Source: Erythroxylum novogranatense (lineage: Eukaryota; Streptophyta; Magnoliopsida; Malpighiales; Erythroxylaceae). Taken from it: a stretch of DNA of 64,000 nucleotides. Every line of letters starts with the position of its first letter. The stretch's first letter is position 1. Shown in pieces: positions 35,512-46,893 of the stretch. Under the pieces are notes generated by a model. It was not told the DNA's origin, did not search any database, and saw only the letters and a list, made by a program, of their open reading frames with translations. The stretch spans positions 79,240 through 143,239 of the forward strand of contig JAIWQS010000023.1 of the NCBI GenBank assembly GCA_029891385.1, in the 5' to 3' direction. Both the position numbers and the translations under genes were made by a program.

Positions 35512-35822
35512 TGTTGTGGATGCATTTGTGGGCCAAGCATATGTGAGGAAAAAGCGTTAATTTCGGTTCCTTATTTCTATCTAGATACTCAAGTTGTTAT
35601 TTCTATTTTGATTCAATTTGTTATTTTTATTCTGCAGTATCTCTTTGCCATATTTCCCTTTTAAAACAAAACTTCCTCAATAGGACTTCTAATGATGTAA
35701 GGAGACTAGCCTATTTATATGGCAATCACAACAATAAAGAATAAGCAGAATTTTTATTAAAAACATGAGATTGGAGTTCTCTCCTTCATTGAATTCCTCC
35801 CTTAAGCGAGCTGAATTTACAT
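35512..35822 (+). repeat. Gypsy-2 3' LTR (right end tentative)
   Basis: It begins TGTTGTGGATGCA right after the purine tract. A TATA-like TATTTATATGG lies near 35710. The best end is GAATTTACA at 35822, giving TGT...ACA termini and about 311 bp, the small size expected for this lineage. No second LTR is in the window to confirm it. Confidence 0.6.
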
Positions 35823-36451
35823 TCACGATAGGTCGTTCTAAGAACGCGAATAAGGGCAAGGAGAAGAGGAGGTTGTTTGAGATTGACTTCCCTGTCAATC
35901 GTCCTATCACGAGATCCATAACTCGAGAACGTAACATTAAACCTACTGTCTACATTCCTGTAATACGTGTGAAACTTCCAGATTTTAAACTCCCATTCCA
36001 TCAGAAAACATAGCAATGTTAGATTCACGATTGTCCTAAAAATTAGTATTGATAAAGTAATTACTCCTAACCATAATGCCAACAGATTAATTATATGCCA
36101 ATAGATTGATTATCAAGTGGCAGAACTCAGAAGCCAAACCCTAATTCTACTCCAAACCCTTTATCACATGCCTTGGGCCCAACCCCAGAAAGTGAAAATA
36201 AAAAAAGGGGATGGAAACACGTTAGTTCACTCACTTATCCTCATTTTAATATGATTATCAATCAGTGTTTGCGTTATGGTGTCACATTTCAATTAACTAG
36301 TGATTGATATTCCTCACATTTCACTAATGGACCACAAAAACACCCAAACCACCAATCACATAATATAGCTAAACATAACCCCGAAATTTATCTTTGGACT
36401 TAAACCGAACACTAATTTTTCATAAAAGAGAAGAAGCGAGAGAGTTCATAC
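35823..36451. other. Unassigned DNA, partly putative LSM5 intron 2
   Basis: 35823-36013 continues an open frame with PVNRPITRSITRERN, reminiscent of basic gag tails but too short to assign. From about 36020 to 36451 the sequence should be intron 2 of LSM5 copy 2 (minus strand). I find no exon 3 in it. Confidence 0.4.
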
Positions 36452-36720
36452 AACTCGGTGACATCTTGAGGACCATGTTGACATAGACATCAAAATCCCT
36501 GAGAGTACCGACGAATTCTTTGTCTCCTTTCATTATGACCCATATCTTCGATCCTATGCACCTATCAATTGACTCTGCACCAACCCAAAAATACAAAAAG
36601 ATTGAGCTTTCTTCAACATTAGTTTTTCTGGATAAAAAAATCAAATTCAACGAAATGAGAAAAAAATAAAATTTAAGACACAGAACCTGAGGGAAGGAGT
36701 TGCGACCGATTGCTTGCCAT
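36452..36720 (-). pseudogene. LSM5: LSM5 5' fragment, copy 2 (exons 1 and 2)
   Basis: Exon 1 (36720-36687) encodes [11 protein letters not shown] with a GT donor after it. Exon 2 (36574-36452) begins after an AG acceptor and encodes [20 protein letters not shown], then [16 protein letters not shown], most of the Sm1 motif of LSm5. Then one G is missing, so the codons shift before DVTE. A consensus donor (GTATGA, 36451 down) follows exactly where exon 2 ends in plant LSM5. Exons encoding the Sm2 motif are absent from the window. The frameshift and missing exons make it a pseudogene unless the G loss is a sequencing error. Confidence 0.88.
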
Positions 36721-37627
36721 GGAATCCAAAAAGAAGGAAACTTTCTCTTGTTGTGGATGGTCAGCGGCTTCGTCTACTGTGGTGGTTGTTTTGACGGCGG
36801 GTTTGGTTGAGATCGGAGGACAGCGAAGAATAGAGTGAGAGAGAGGTTATGCGGCTTGGGTGTTTTAGTAAATTGTTATAATGTCACGGGATGGCATTAT
36901 GCAATCTTTTATCACATATAAAATCTTTTTAAAGCGGAAGGGAGTGATTTTTGTTTAACGAAATAAAATAAAAAATTACATAAGGGCTTTATATAATTAT
37001 ATTGTTTTCTTTTAAAAAATCAATGTGCTCTAGATATATCTTCAATAATTAAGAAAATTTGACACTTTGCCTTCAAATTAATTTTAACAATCTCATGGTT
37101 TGATCTATTTCATAATATAAAATTATCACATTATGAATCATGATAATTATGTATTATTAGTCAATTTTATTCACATAAATTAAATACTAAGAAATTGTGT
37201 AGATTTTACTAGTTACTAAACTATAAAAATTTCAAAATAAAAATAAAAAATCATAATATCTTTCCTCTATTCAAACACAATAGAAACAGGATAATCATAT
37301 TTCATCAGTAATATCACGATCTCATCCTAGTTAAATGAGGATTTGAATTGTGTCCTTAGTCCTGATCAAGGAATAGCGACCATTACCCTATTTGCTAGTT
37401 TTCAGTTAGATTGTTTTGTTGGTATATGCATATGGAGCATGATTAAAACAAAAGTCAACTTGGCTTAAGTTTCGTTGGTGGGTTGTTTTCAGCTTTGAGC
37501 TGCGAAACAGAGGCTTACTTTGTAAAACTCTGTTTCATCAAATATTGAATCGAGTTTTCCTTATTCGACTGGAGAATCTGATAGAGTCGAGATTCGATTG
37601 AAAAATTGGACATTTTCAAGTAAGTAA
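36514..37627 (-). repeat. LSM5 5' segment, second copy of the 1.1-kb duplication
   Basis: It matches 4621-5718 through the exons, intron 1, 5' UTR and about 900 bp upstream. Beyond 37627 the copies differ: here unique sequence continues to the inverted end of the A/T-rich element. Confidence 0.85.
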
Positions 37628-37926
37628 TGGCGTTGGATTGCTTGTGGCCTTCTTGATTGATCGGAGTCCAAGTCCTCATCTAATGCTCTAGTATCTTATT
37701 GTGTCTAATGCCCAAACGGCGTCGCGTTGGCATTAAAATTTGACAGATGCAATGGACAGAGGACAGGCCGTCTGGGACCCACCCACAGGTGTCGTTTTCA
37801 GCCAAATCCTAAGCTGGCTTAGGATTTCCAAAGCCAGTTTTAATTATTATAACGTTATTCTAAAACCAAGTCCAAAACAAGATATTATTGTTTTGTGTTT
37901 TCTCCTTATTCTTATTAAGAACAATA

Positions 37927-39790
37927 TTAATAATAATCAGAAATTCAATCATATTATTTAATATCATTAATAAATAAATAATTTATTAATAATAAGAATA
38001 AGAGTATGCGAAAATTAAAAATTCAAAACTTTAAACAATTAAATTAATAAGAATAAAAAAGAATGATAAAATTATTAATAATAATATAATGGTGAATAAT
38101 AATAAGGAATATAAAATTAGCATAACTTATAATAATTCCAAAGAATAATAACTAAACTAACAAATTAAAAGGAAATTGTAATTATCATAATTGAAAACAA
38201 TTAAAATAATAAGAATAATTAAATAAACATAATGTTTTTTATTTATTATAATATAATTTATAATAATAATTCTCTACTTAATTGTTTATAAATTCAAGCA
38301 GATTATAAGGAATTAGCAAAAATAAGCATATAATTTTTAGTTACTCTTATCAAGGATAAAATTAATAATAATCAGGAATTTAATCATATTATTTAATATC
38401 ATTAATAAATACATAATTTATTAATAACAATAATAATAGTAAGTAGAGAATTAATAATTAAAACTCATTTTAAACAATTAAATTAATAAGAATAATTAAA
38501 TAACCATAATAAAATTTAAAAATAATATAATGGTGAATAATAATAAGAAATATAAACTTAGCACAACTTTTAATAATTGTGGCAATAATTTGTAAAATAA
38601 CAAATTATAAGGAAATTAGAATTATCATATGTGAAAATAATTAAAATAATAAGAATGATTAAAGAAAGATAACATTTTATTATTAATTATAATAAAATTT
38701 ATAATAAAATTTTTCCAAATCCTCTAAAAATTAAATCCGATGATAAGGAAAAGCAAAAATAAGCATATTTTTCCTTATTATTATCAAAAACAAAAGTAAT
38801 AATAATCGGGATTTAGTGTTAATATTTAATATCAATAATAAATTAATAATTTATTATTAAGTAGAGAATTAATCATTAAAGCCCATTTTTACAGTTAAAT
38901 TAATAAGAATAATTAAATAACCATAATAATTTTTAACGGTAATAAAATGGTGAATAATAATAACTAATACAAAATTAGCACAAGTATTAATATTTCCTAC
39001 AATAATTTGTAGAATAACAAATTATAGGAAAATTACACTTATTATATTTCAAAACAATTAAAATAATAAGAATGATTAAAGAAATATAATGTATTTATTA
39101 TTTATTATTATATAATTTATATTAACTATTATGTAAATTAGTCTTATTATTATTATTATATTATTAATATTATAAATCCATAGATAAATAATAACATTAA
39201 AAAGCAGTTAATATTTACATCGAATTAGGACTCATGAGGCGAGGCCATTTCACCAGACTCGTGAGGCGACACCCTCGCCCTCGTGAGGTTGGGCATTCAA
39301 CTTTACTCATGAGGGCTATTTGGCTTGAAGTAATTTTCATTGTTTTTATTTATGTAACTATTTACGTATGAATTTATAATAATAATAATTAGTAGTATAC
39401 GTTATTTTGCTGCAACTCCAAAACAACTGATTTTTGGAAATATGGTATTGTTACTTATACATCTAAAAACCAAATTAAAATAAACAGAATTCATTGATGT
39501 TATTTAATATCGTAATAAGTAAATAATTTTTAATAATAAGAATAAGAGTAAGTAGAAAATTAATCAATATCAAAACTTTAAAAATTCATTAATAAGAATA
39601 ATTAAAGAAACATAATTATTTTAACAATAAACAAATGGTTAATAATAATAAGGAATATACAACGATCATATTTGAAAACAATTAAAATAATAAGAATAAT
39701 TAACGAAACTTAACGCTTTTATTATTAAACATGTTTATCATTATTCATAAACATAATTAATTTCCTTATAATTATTAAGTGTATATATTT
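37927..39790 (+). repeat. Four diverged about 435-bp A/T-rich tandem units
   Basis: Landmarks TAATAATAATCAG then TATTTAATATCATTAATAAAT recur near 37928, 38362, 38797 and (weaker) 39478. A second landmark, ATGGTGAATAATAATAA, recurs near 38089, 38530, 38945 and 39637. A third, AACAATTAAAATAATAAGAA, follows each. Spacing is about 434, 434 and 680 bp; the last gap holds the island at 39228-39316. Ordered multi-part landmarks argue for true tandem duplication, not merely low complexity. Confidence 0.7.
39228..39316. repeat. CTCATGAG/CTCGTGAG word island
   Basis: Four copies of ACTC(A/G)TGAG-type words, the intact form CTCATGAG being an 8-bp palindrome, in a GC-rich patch surrounded by over 80 percent A/T DNA. 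Confidence 0.65.
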
Positions 39791-39811
39791 ATTTATTTAG
39801 TTATTAATTAT

Positions 39812-39820
39812 ATATATATA

Positions 39821-39867
<47 letters not shown>
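39812..39867. repeat. (TA)n and (ATT)n microsatellite
   Basis: A short (TA)n run passes directly into about 15 perfect ATT units. Confidence 0.9.
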
Positions 39868-39868
<1 letters not shown>

Positions 39869-40229
39869 ATACTCACCAATAAATTTAATAATAATCACAG
39901 GAAATTTAATAATAATATTTTAAAGTTCTTATCATAATGGAAATCAAAATAAATAATAAACTTAACAATAATAATAATAACTAAAATAATAATCAAGATG
40001 TATAACAATAATAATAATTCTTATCATAAGGATAATAATAATAATAATAATACTAATTAGAAGGAATTTAATATTAGTAATAGAAATAAATGAAGTCAAA
40101 CATAATTAAATTATGATAAGGAATATAATAATAATAATCTCAACAAGTACATTAAATAATACAGAGGAAGTTAATTTAATAACACTAATAATAATAATAA
40201 TAACAAAACCTGCTCATTGGGAAGAACAA

Positions 40230-40400
40230 GGATCCCTCGCAATAGCGACATTGGCTATATAGGGCCGTCTCGCGATATAACTCCCGTTTCGCGACTGCGA
40301 GACCGGCCATAAAAGGCAATCTCGCGATCGCGAGATTGTCCAAATTGAGCCGACCTCATGACCATGAAATCTCGCACTCGCGAGCTCCTCTTTTCTCCTC
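40230..40400. repeat. CTCGCGAG word island with a 22-bp perfect palindrome
   Basis: 40317-40338 is a perfect 22-bp palindrome centred on CTCGCGATCGCGAG. Decayed copies (CTCGCGATATAA, TTCGCGACTGCGAG, CTCGCACTCGCGAG) fill the flanks. Confidence 0.8.
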
Positions 40401-40927
40401 CCCTTCTTCGTCTTTTTCTTCTTCTTTACTATTATTATCGTTATTGCTAATTCCTTAAATTTTGTTCAATTATTTTATGAAATCTGGGAAATTGTTATTC
40501 ATTATATTATGTCATATGATTAAATTCCTTATTATTATTTACTCTCGACAAAATATTATATGTTTATGTTTGTTAATTCCTCATAATTTGTTATTTTATA
40601 AATTATTTTAAATTATTATTATTTTCCTAATAATAAATATAATTACAAAATTTATGAGTTATAATAACAAGTATATATACTAAAGTATGAAACTAATAAT
40701 AATTATTAACAATTAAAACAATAATTAGAATAATTAGAATAATAAAGTTAACAATGATGCTAACAAAATAACTAATTATTACTTATTTCATATTAATGAT
40801 AGAAATCAAATTTATTTATACATTTAATTATCAATAATACTAATAATAATCATAACAATAATAATAAATAACCACACTTTATACTAATAAGAAATTTAAT
40901 ATTATTACGAATAATAATAAACATTAA

Positions 40928-40963
<36 letters not shown>

Positions 40964-41296
40964 CAATGATAGAAAATTTATACTATTGTATATTAATAAG
41001 GAATATAATAATAATAATATAATATTTCATAAATACTTTGCAATAAAATTCAAAATAATATTTAAAAGTTATATTAATAAGGAAATTAAATTAATTAATT
41101 AATAAATTAAAGAGACACGTGTTGATTATTTTCTGTTTTTGAATTTGGCTTTGAAAATTCAAAGCTAGTGTTGGATATGGTTTGAAAATGTAGCTGTAGG
41201 ATTCACCCACGGTGCTGTCTATTGAATAATGTTGTCGATTTTTATAATAAAAGCGACACCGTTTAAGCATTGACACCTTTGGTAAGATTAGTTCGC

Positions 41297-41666
41297 TATA
41301 TTTGGGCTCGAGCCCAATCACGAAAAGCCAATCGATTGATCTATACTCATCGTTTAACGGGCTTGATTCACACATTCATGGCCCATTAGCGTAAGAAACT
41401 CCCGTGCAAACACGTATTTGCCTAAACTAACGCAAAATCGTATATAAGGTATAATTCTCCCATAATTGGTATGCGATGATAACCTAATTCGTTTTCTCTG
41501 AATTCATCAATCCTTCCTACACCAAAAGCTTACTTGGCGTCGGAGTGGCTAATCGGGTTGTCACCCCGCGAGCCTTCCTTGTTTTGCGGTATATTCACGT
41601 CCGTTCATCGCGAAGGTAAGGCGATGGATTTCAATGAAGCACCGTTCGGCGAATCCGGCAGAACCA
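41297..41666 (+). repeat. Gypsy-3 5' LTR, 3' portion only
   Basis: Sense TATA box TATATAAGG at 41441-41449. It ends GGCAGAACCA at 41666, before the primer site. Similarity to the 3' LTR begins abruptly at about 41297, a few bases from the A/T-rich element end. Confidence 0.85.
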
Positions 41667-41667
41667 A

Positions 41668-41685
41668 TTGGCGCCACCGTGGGGC
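41668..41685 (+). other. Gypsy-3 primer-binding site
   Basis: TTGGCGCCACCGTGGGGC, one base after the LTR end. The GGCGCC-type site is usual in Tat and related gypsy elements and differs from the Met site used by the copia elements here. Confidence 0.75.
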
Positions 41686-42121
41686 CGACTTCCGCACCAC
41701 GTCTAGAACTGTGAGATAAGCGGTGGCGGCGATGAATCCCGACATAGGCTAACATTGCGGCTCTGGCGATCTAACGTGTCGGTTTGCGATTACTGCATTC
41801 GCCGCTGCACTACACATCTCCCGCGCGGAGTCTTCAATCTAACGATCATTGCGGCCTCGAAGCCTTGAGCAAGAAAAACGAGCGTGGCCGTGGAGGATAA
41901 CGTTGCGCACCATGCAACCCGAATCTCCGGACCGATTAGGTGCAGATCCTCCTCCGTCCACACGCCGTCTGGCCGGAAGCAGATAGAAAAAGCGGTGAGT
42001 TGGTGATTAGCGAGATCTCGCGATCGCAACAAAGACCAAAGGCCGCCATCCGTCTGACCGATGCGCCGACAATTCGGCTAACAACCGATCACCGCCGTAT
42101 GAAACCACAGAAAAATCGCGG

Positions 42122-43330
42122 ATGATCGGACTCACGTCAACTCTGAGCTTCCGTCGAGACGCCGACGGCGAATCTGACTCTCCCTTCATTCCGGACATTT
42201 TGGATAGCCTCCCAAAGCACCGACGAAAGATACCGACCCAGAAATACGGGAAGACCGACCCTTTGGACTACATACAGCACTTCCGGTCCATGATGAGCTA
42301 CACTGTGTCCGGATCTGCTATCGGTGTAAGGCCTTCGACGGCTTTCAAGAGGAGCTGGCGATGGTTCAACAACCTACCCGGGTTGTATCACATGTTTCGA
42401 GGACTTGGTCGCTCTTCACGAATCGATTCGCCCTAGTAATGGCGGCGCAGAAGACGGCTTTGGAGGTGATCAACTCACCCAAGGAAGGAATGAGAGTTCT
42501 GGGAGTTCATCACTCGGTTCAACAATGAGGCGGTCGAGGTACCCGATCTCACTGCTCGTCTATGCTAGCCGCACTTATGAGCAATACGAGGACGAGGAGT
42601 TCAAGAAGTCGTTAGCCCTCGATCAACCTCGCTTTCGATTCAGAAATAAGAAGCGGGCGGATAGGTATATTGAACGAAGAAGTGCTGAAAATCGAGGCGT
42701 CGGATGGAAGATCGTCGCCGAGCAGCGAGTAGGCAACCCGCATAAGCCGCAAAAAGCCGGTCGAATTGGAAAAGGCCGGCCGATCGACAAGGATATCGCC
42801 AAGAGTTCACCCATTAAGCAATTCGTATCTTTGAAATCTTGGCGGCCGTTAGCGGACGGGAAACTATCAAAGAGCCGAAAGAATGAAGATCCGTCTGAGG
42901 ACGGGAACCCCAATTTATCCGTCGTTTCCACGAGAGGTCGGTCATGATACGGAAAAGCTGCTGGAGGTTGAAAAAGAGATTGAGCTCCTCATTCAAAAGG
43001 GAGGTTAGGCCGATTCGTGAAACACGAGCAAACGCCGATCGCAGGCCGAGGCGGTCGGACTCAAAGGCCACCCCGAGCGAGCGATAGGAATGATGGGGTA
43101 GGCGAGCACGAATCTGAGATAACCGTAGAAAAGCGAGAGGCGGTCGAGGAAAAAAGCGATGGAAATGCGAACAGCAAAATGACCGACCGACCGGAGTTAT
43201 TAACACGATATTTGGTGGAAATGCAGCAGGGGGATCCACCGCTAAAGGCAGAAAACGATATGCCAAACAGGTCGGCGACGACACTCCCATCAAAAAACCG
43301 AAGGAGAACGACGGAATGATCTCTTTCAAT
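42122..43330 (+). pseudogene. Gypsy-3 gag remnant
   Basis: SPFIPDILDSLPKHRRKIPT, then KYGKTDPLDYIQHFRSMMSY and a WRWFNNLP motif match the Tat gag core. The remainder is basic and frame-shifted (frames change at about 42430, 42530 and 42950). No CCHC knuckle can be read. Confidence 0.82.
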
Positions 43331-43409
43331 GAGTCGGACCTAAATGGAGTACATTGCCCTCACGATGATGCCTCGTCGTAAATCTCAACATGGGCCGATT
43401 CTACGAGGT

Positions 43410-43925
43410 GAAGCGGGTGATGATTGACACGGGCGATTCGTCGACTTGCTATACTATGAAGCCTTGAAGCAAATGAGGGTACCAAGAGCGGTTATTACCT
43501 CTGGACGGCCCCATCAAAGGAATAGCAAGGCGCCGGCATACCCGTTCGCCCGGGTCTATCTGAAAGTGAAGTTTGGGCAGAAGCCATGCCAGATAGAAAG
43601 GGACGTGGAGTTCCTGGTCGTAAAGTTCCAGGGGGCATACAATGCAATAATTGGGAGAGCTACTCAAAACGCCCTCAGGTCGGTCGTCTCCACATACTAC
43701 CAGGCTATGAAGTTCCCGACGCCCCATGGAACTGGAGTCGTCAGGGGTCAGCAGAAAATCGCCCGGGAATGTTACTTGGCAGAAACTAAGACCCTAGAAG
43801 GGGCGGTAGTGCTAACGAGCTCTCTTGACGTGAGAGCCGAGCGAAGAGGCAGACAGATGAATCCGGTGGAAGAGGCGAACGGGTCGTCATTGGATGAAGC
43901 CGACCCTCCAAATCCACAAATCTAG
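43410..43925 (+). pseudogene. Gypsy-3 protease domain
   Basis: The frame from 43446 gives YYEALKQMRVP, then VKFGQKPCQIERDVEFLVVK, FQGAYNAIIGRATQNALRSV and FPTPHGTGVVRGQQKIAREC, the retropepsin region of Tat polyproteins. The active-site Asp is in the preceding bases (a VMIDTGDSS-like text near 43420-43440) but in another frame. Confidence 0.85.
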
Positions 43926-44800
43926 GTTCCGATTGCGAAGAACTAGCTAGAGAAATCACCGATTGTTTGGTGGAAAAGCAGATCGGTTTTGCTTGAGTAC
44001 CGAGCGACGTGCCCGCATCTCGGACGGTTGCATGTCACTCCTCGGCATTCGGCATGACCGCAAGCCGACGAGCACGAAGAAGCGATGGCATAGTAAGGGC
44101 GCCCGAAGGGTGATCGAGAAGGAAGTACAAAAGTTGCTTCAAGCGGGGTTCATAGAGAAGTCAAATACCCGAATGGCTCGCTAACGTGGTCTTAGTAAAA
44201 AGAAGAACGGAAATGGAGGATGTGTATAGACTTCTTGATCTGAACAAAGCATGTCAAAACTGACTTCCATTGTCGAAGATCGACCGGTTAGTAGATTCTA
44301 CCTCGAGGCGCTAAGCGCTTTCGACTTCACGGGCGCCTTCTCGCTATCATCGATCCGATGAGTCTAGAAGGCGAAGAAAGACCGCCTTCATAACCGACCA
44401 AGGCACATCTGCTACTGTAATGCCCTTCGCTTAAAGAACGCGGGCGACCTACTAACGGCTCGTCATGGAGGTCTTTAAAAATAGATCGGTCGGTCGGTTG
44501 AAGCATAACGTTGATGATATGGTGGTCAAAAGCGACGACGGTAGGGCGTGTGGAAGATCTCGAGGAAGTCTTCGGACCACGAATAAATTCAGATGAAGCT
44601 AAACCGGAAAAATGTGTGTTGGGGTGGCATCAGGAAAATTCCTAGGGTTTATGATCACTCGGTGGGAATCGAAGCTAATCCAGAAAAGATTGAGGCCATC
44701 ATCGGATGCCTTAGCCATACAATGTTTGAAGGATGTTCGAGATATTGACCGTCGGATAGTCTCATTGGGTGTTCATTTCAGTTTGGGGATAAATGCCTCC
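43926..44800 (+). pseudogene. Gypsy-3 reverse transcriptase remnant
   Basis: Fragments in three frames: VEKEVQKLLQAGFIEKSNTR-like text (44110-44170), VLVKKKNGNG (44190 on), a DAFSGY-like block near 44325, and catalytic VDDMVVKS near 44510. Several short deletions make it much more degraded than the protease. Confidence 0.78.
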
Positions 44801-45520
44801 CATTTTTAAAGTCTTTGAGGAAGCGAATGTGACTCAATTAGATGGCGGACGAGTGCGAACAAGCTTTCCGGCCTTAAAGCGATGCTTGTCTAGCCCGCCA
44901 ATCCTACAAAGCCCGGTGAGCGGAGAGAACCTAGTGTTATACATGGCGGTTCTGGGGATCGATCGTAGCAGTGCTAATTCGGTCTGGGAGGAATGAAAAA
45001 GCACCATATCTACTACGTTAGCAAAGTGTTAACGGACCGGAAACACGATACCGCCTATAGAGAAGATGGCCCTCTCCCCGATAACGAAGTATTTCGGAAG
45101 TCGAGGCCTTATTTTCAAAGTCACACCATCGAGGTATGGACCGACCCGACCCCTCGGCGGTGCCTTCAAAAGCCGAAACCTCGGATCGGTGATCAAGTGG
45201 GCGATAGAACTGGGTGAATTTGACATACAATACAAGCCCCGCACAACTATTAAAGCACGAGATACTAGCAGACTTCATCGCGGAGATGAGCCAACCAAGC
45301 TCGGAGGACGGCGGTTCCCATTCGAGCCTGTTTGTCGATGGCTCATCCAATCCGAGGGATGCGGAGGCGAGGTTATCTTGATCGGCCCGAACATAGAAGA
45401 AAAAGTAAATCGCCCTCGACTAGAATTCAAAGCCTCCAATAACGAGGCGGAATATGAGGCCTTGATAGTCGGCCTCGACTTCATGAGGAGATGGAAGTGA
45501 AGGACCTAAAGATATCTGAT
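44801..45520 (+). pseudogene. Gypsy-3 RNase H remnants, including the archaeal-like domain
   Basis: A first RNase H region is suggested by YYVSKVLTDRKHD (45010) and AIELGEFDIQYKPRTTIKA (45201-45260). A second domain follows: FVDGSSN-like text in another frame near 45330, then LEFKASNNEAEYEALIVGLD (45418-45480). Two RNase H regions in tandem fit Tat elements, which are known for a second, archaeal-type RNase H. Confidence 0.75.
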
Positions 45521-45599
45521 GATAGCGGTGGTAGTCGGTCAAGTTAAGGCATTACGAGGCGAGGGAACCATATGATCAAATACCGAGTTAGTCAGCGAG

Positions 45600-46893
45600 G
45601 CGAGCAATTTGGACGAAGATTCGATCAAGAATAGAAACGAGCTCGAATGTCAAAGGCGATCGCTCTCCAAAATGGCTTCCAATAGTGATGCCAAAAACAA
45701 TAATCGGTGAACGATGGATCGGCCTAGCATTGAAGACCGAGGAAGTTCTCAAAGTAAATTCGATCAACGGGCTGGACGTAACCGATCATGCGGTACCTTT
45801 TGGAAGGAAGACAACAGGAAGGCAATTAGCGACCAAGAAGTTAAGGATAAAGGCGGTAGAATACACGGTTGTCAATGACTCTCTATATAAGCGGTCTTCG
45901 ATTGGCGCTCCTTGATGTCACGAATGAAGAAGAAGCCGAGCGAGCAATGGCGAAGTCCACGAAGGATATCACGGAAATCACGTAGGAGGCGAATGCTAGC
46001 TCACGGTTGATCGATAAGGCTACTATCGGCCCGCGATGAGAAGAGACTATCAAGAGAGGGTCGGCCGATCTGAATCTGCCGGAAAAACAGCAATCTGTCT
46101 CACCCACCGGCCGAGAGGATGAAAATTGTAAGTCACCCTATCCCTTTCGCCCAATGGGGAATGGATATCTGGAGCCTTTCCTCTCGGTCCGGACAAAAGA
46201 AATTTTGATAGTAGCGATAGAATATTTTACTAAGTGGGTGGAAGCGAATCTGTTGCTACAATCACGAGGGAAGGTTGAAAACTTTGTGAAGAAAAATATA
46301 CTTTGTCGCCGGGATGCCCATGGTATTGGTTACAGATAATGGTCGGCGGTTTGACAACGCCAAATTGAGAGACTTCATGACCGATGAAGATCAAGCTTAC
46401 AATCGACCTCGGTAGCCCATCCGCAAAGCAAGCGGTCTTGCGGAGAACACCAATAAAAAGATAATGAACGCATACGAAGAAGCGCTGGATGGTAGAAAGA
46501 CACAGGTGGAAGAAGTAGCTGAAGTTTTGTGAGCATATAGAACCACACCGAACGGAGCCATGGGGAAACTCCATTCGAATGACCTTGGTGGAAGCCTGGT
46601 TCGAGAAACAAGACATTGCACAATCGGAGGTGTCGACTCTGAAGAAGAGCGGAATGATGAAGCGCATGAGCGAGCTCGTTCTCCTTAGCGAGGATAGAGA
46701 AAGGCGGCGCTCGTTCGAAGCCACCGTGCAAAAGGCTACCGGGTTCTATAACGGAAGGGTCAAACCGAGCAATGTAAAGGTAGGTGGATCGTCCTACGAA
46801 AAGTGGCGGGTGGAAAACATCCGAAAACTTCGGGCGGATGTGGGAAGGACCCTGTCAGTGGTTAAACAAGTCAGACGCGGCTCCTACATCTAG
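45600..46893 (+). pseudogene. Gypsy-3 integrase remnant
   Basis: Recognisable blocks: ILIVAIEYFTKWVEANLL with the first core Asp position changed to Glu (46198-46255), ENFVKKNILCR, a VTDNG-like second block near 46330 in another frame, then GETPFEMTL, and finally VQKATGFYNGRVKPSNVKVG (46720-46780). The stop near 46957 is probably the end of pol. Confidence 0.8.

Larger units (their letters stand above)
37695..41290. mobile_element. A/T-rich element with inverted ends (possible MULE-like non-autonomous element)
   Basis: The left end (37695-37850, with GTGTCTAATGCCCAAACGGC) and the complement of the right end (41290-41135, with GTGTCAATGCTTAAACGG) are similar over about 150 bp, including an AAACGG(C/T)GTCG core and a later TTCCAAAGCCA-type block. 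Between them lie about 3.4 kb of over 80 percent A/T sequence with tandem units, two GC-rich islands and no coding frame. Inverted ends and the core motif recall Mutator-like elements. I could not find a clear target duplication, so the class is a guess. Confidence 0.5.

Noticed and set aside
36420..36650. 76-codon frame taken as an intact small gene
   Set aside because: It reads through the intron 1 acceptor, exon 2 and the exon 2 donor of LSM5. The real structure is spliced and truncated.
37740..41090. Organelle DNA insertion suggested by the extreme A/T content
   Set aside because: No plastid or mitochondrial gene text was seen; the tandem units and inverted ends explain the block better.
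42623..43329. Minus-strand frames of 102 and 171 codons opposite Gypsy-3 gag
   Set aside because: They shadow the plus-strand gag and have no counterpart in Gypsy-4 or known families.
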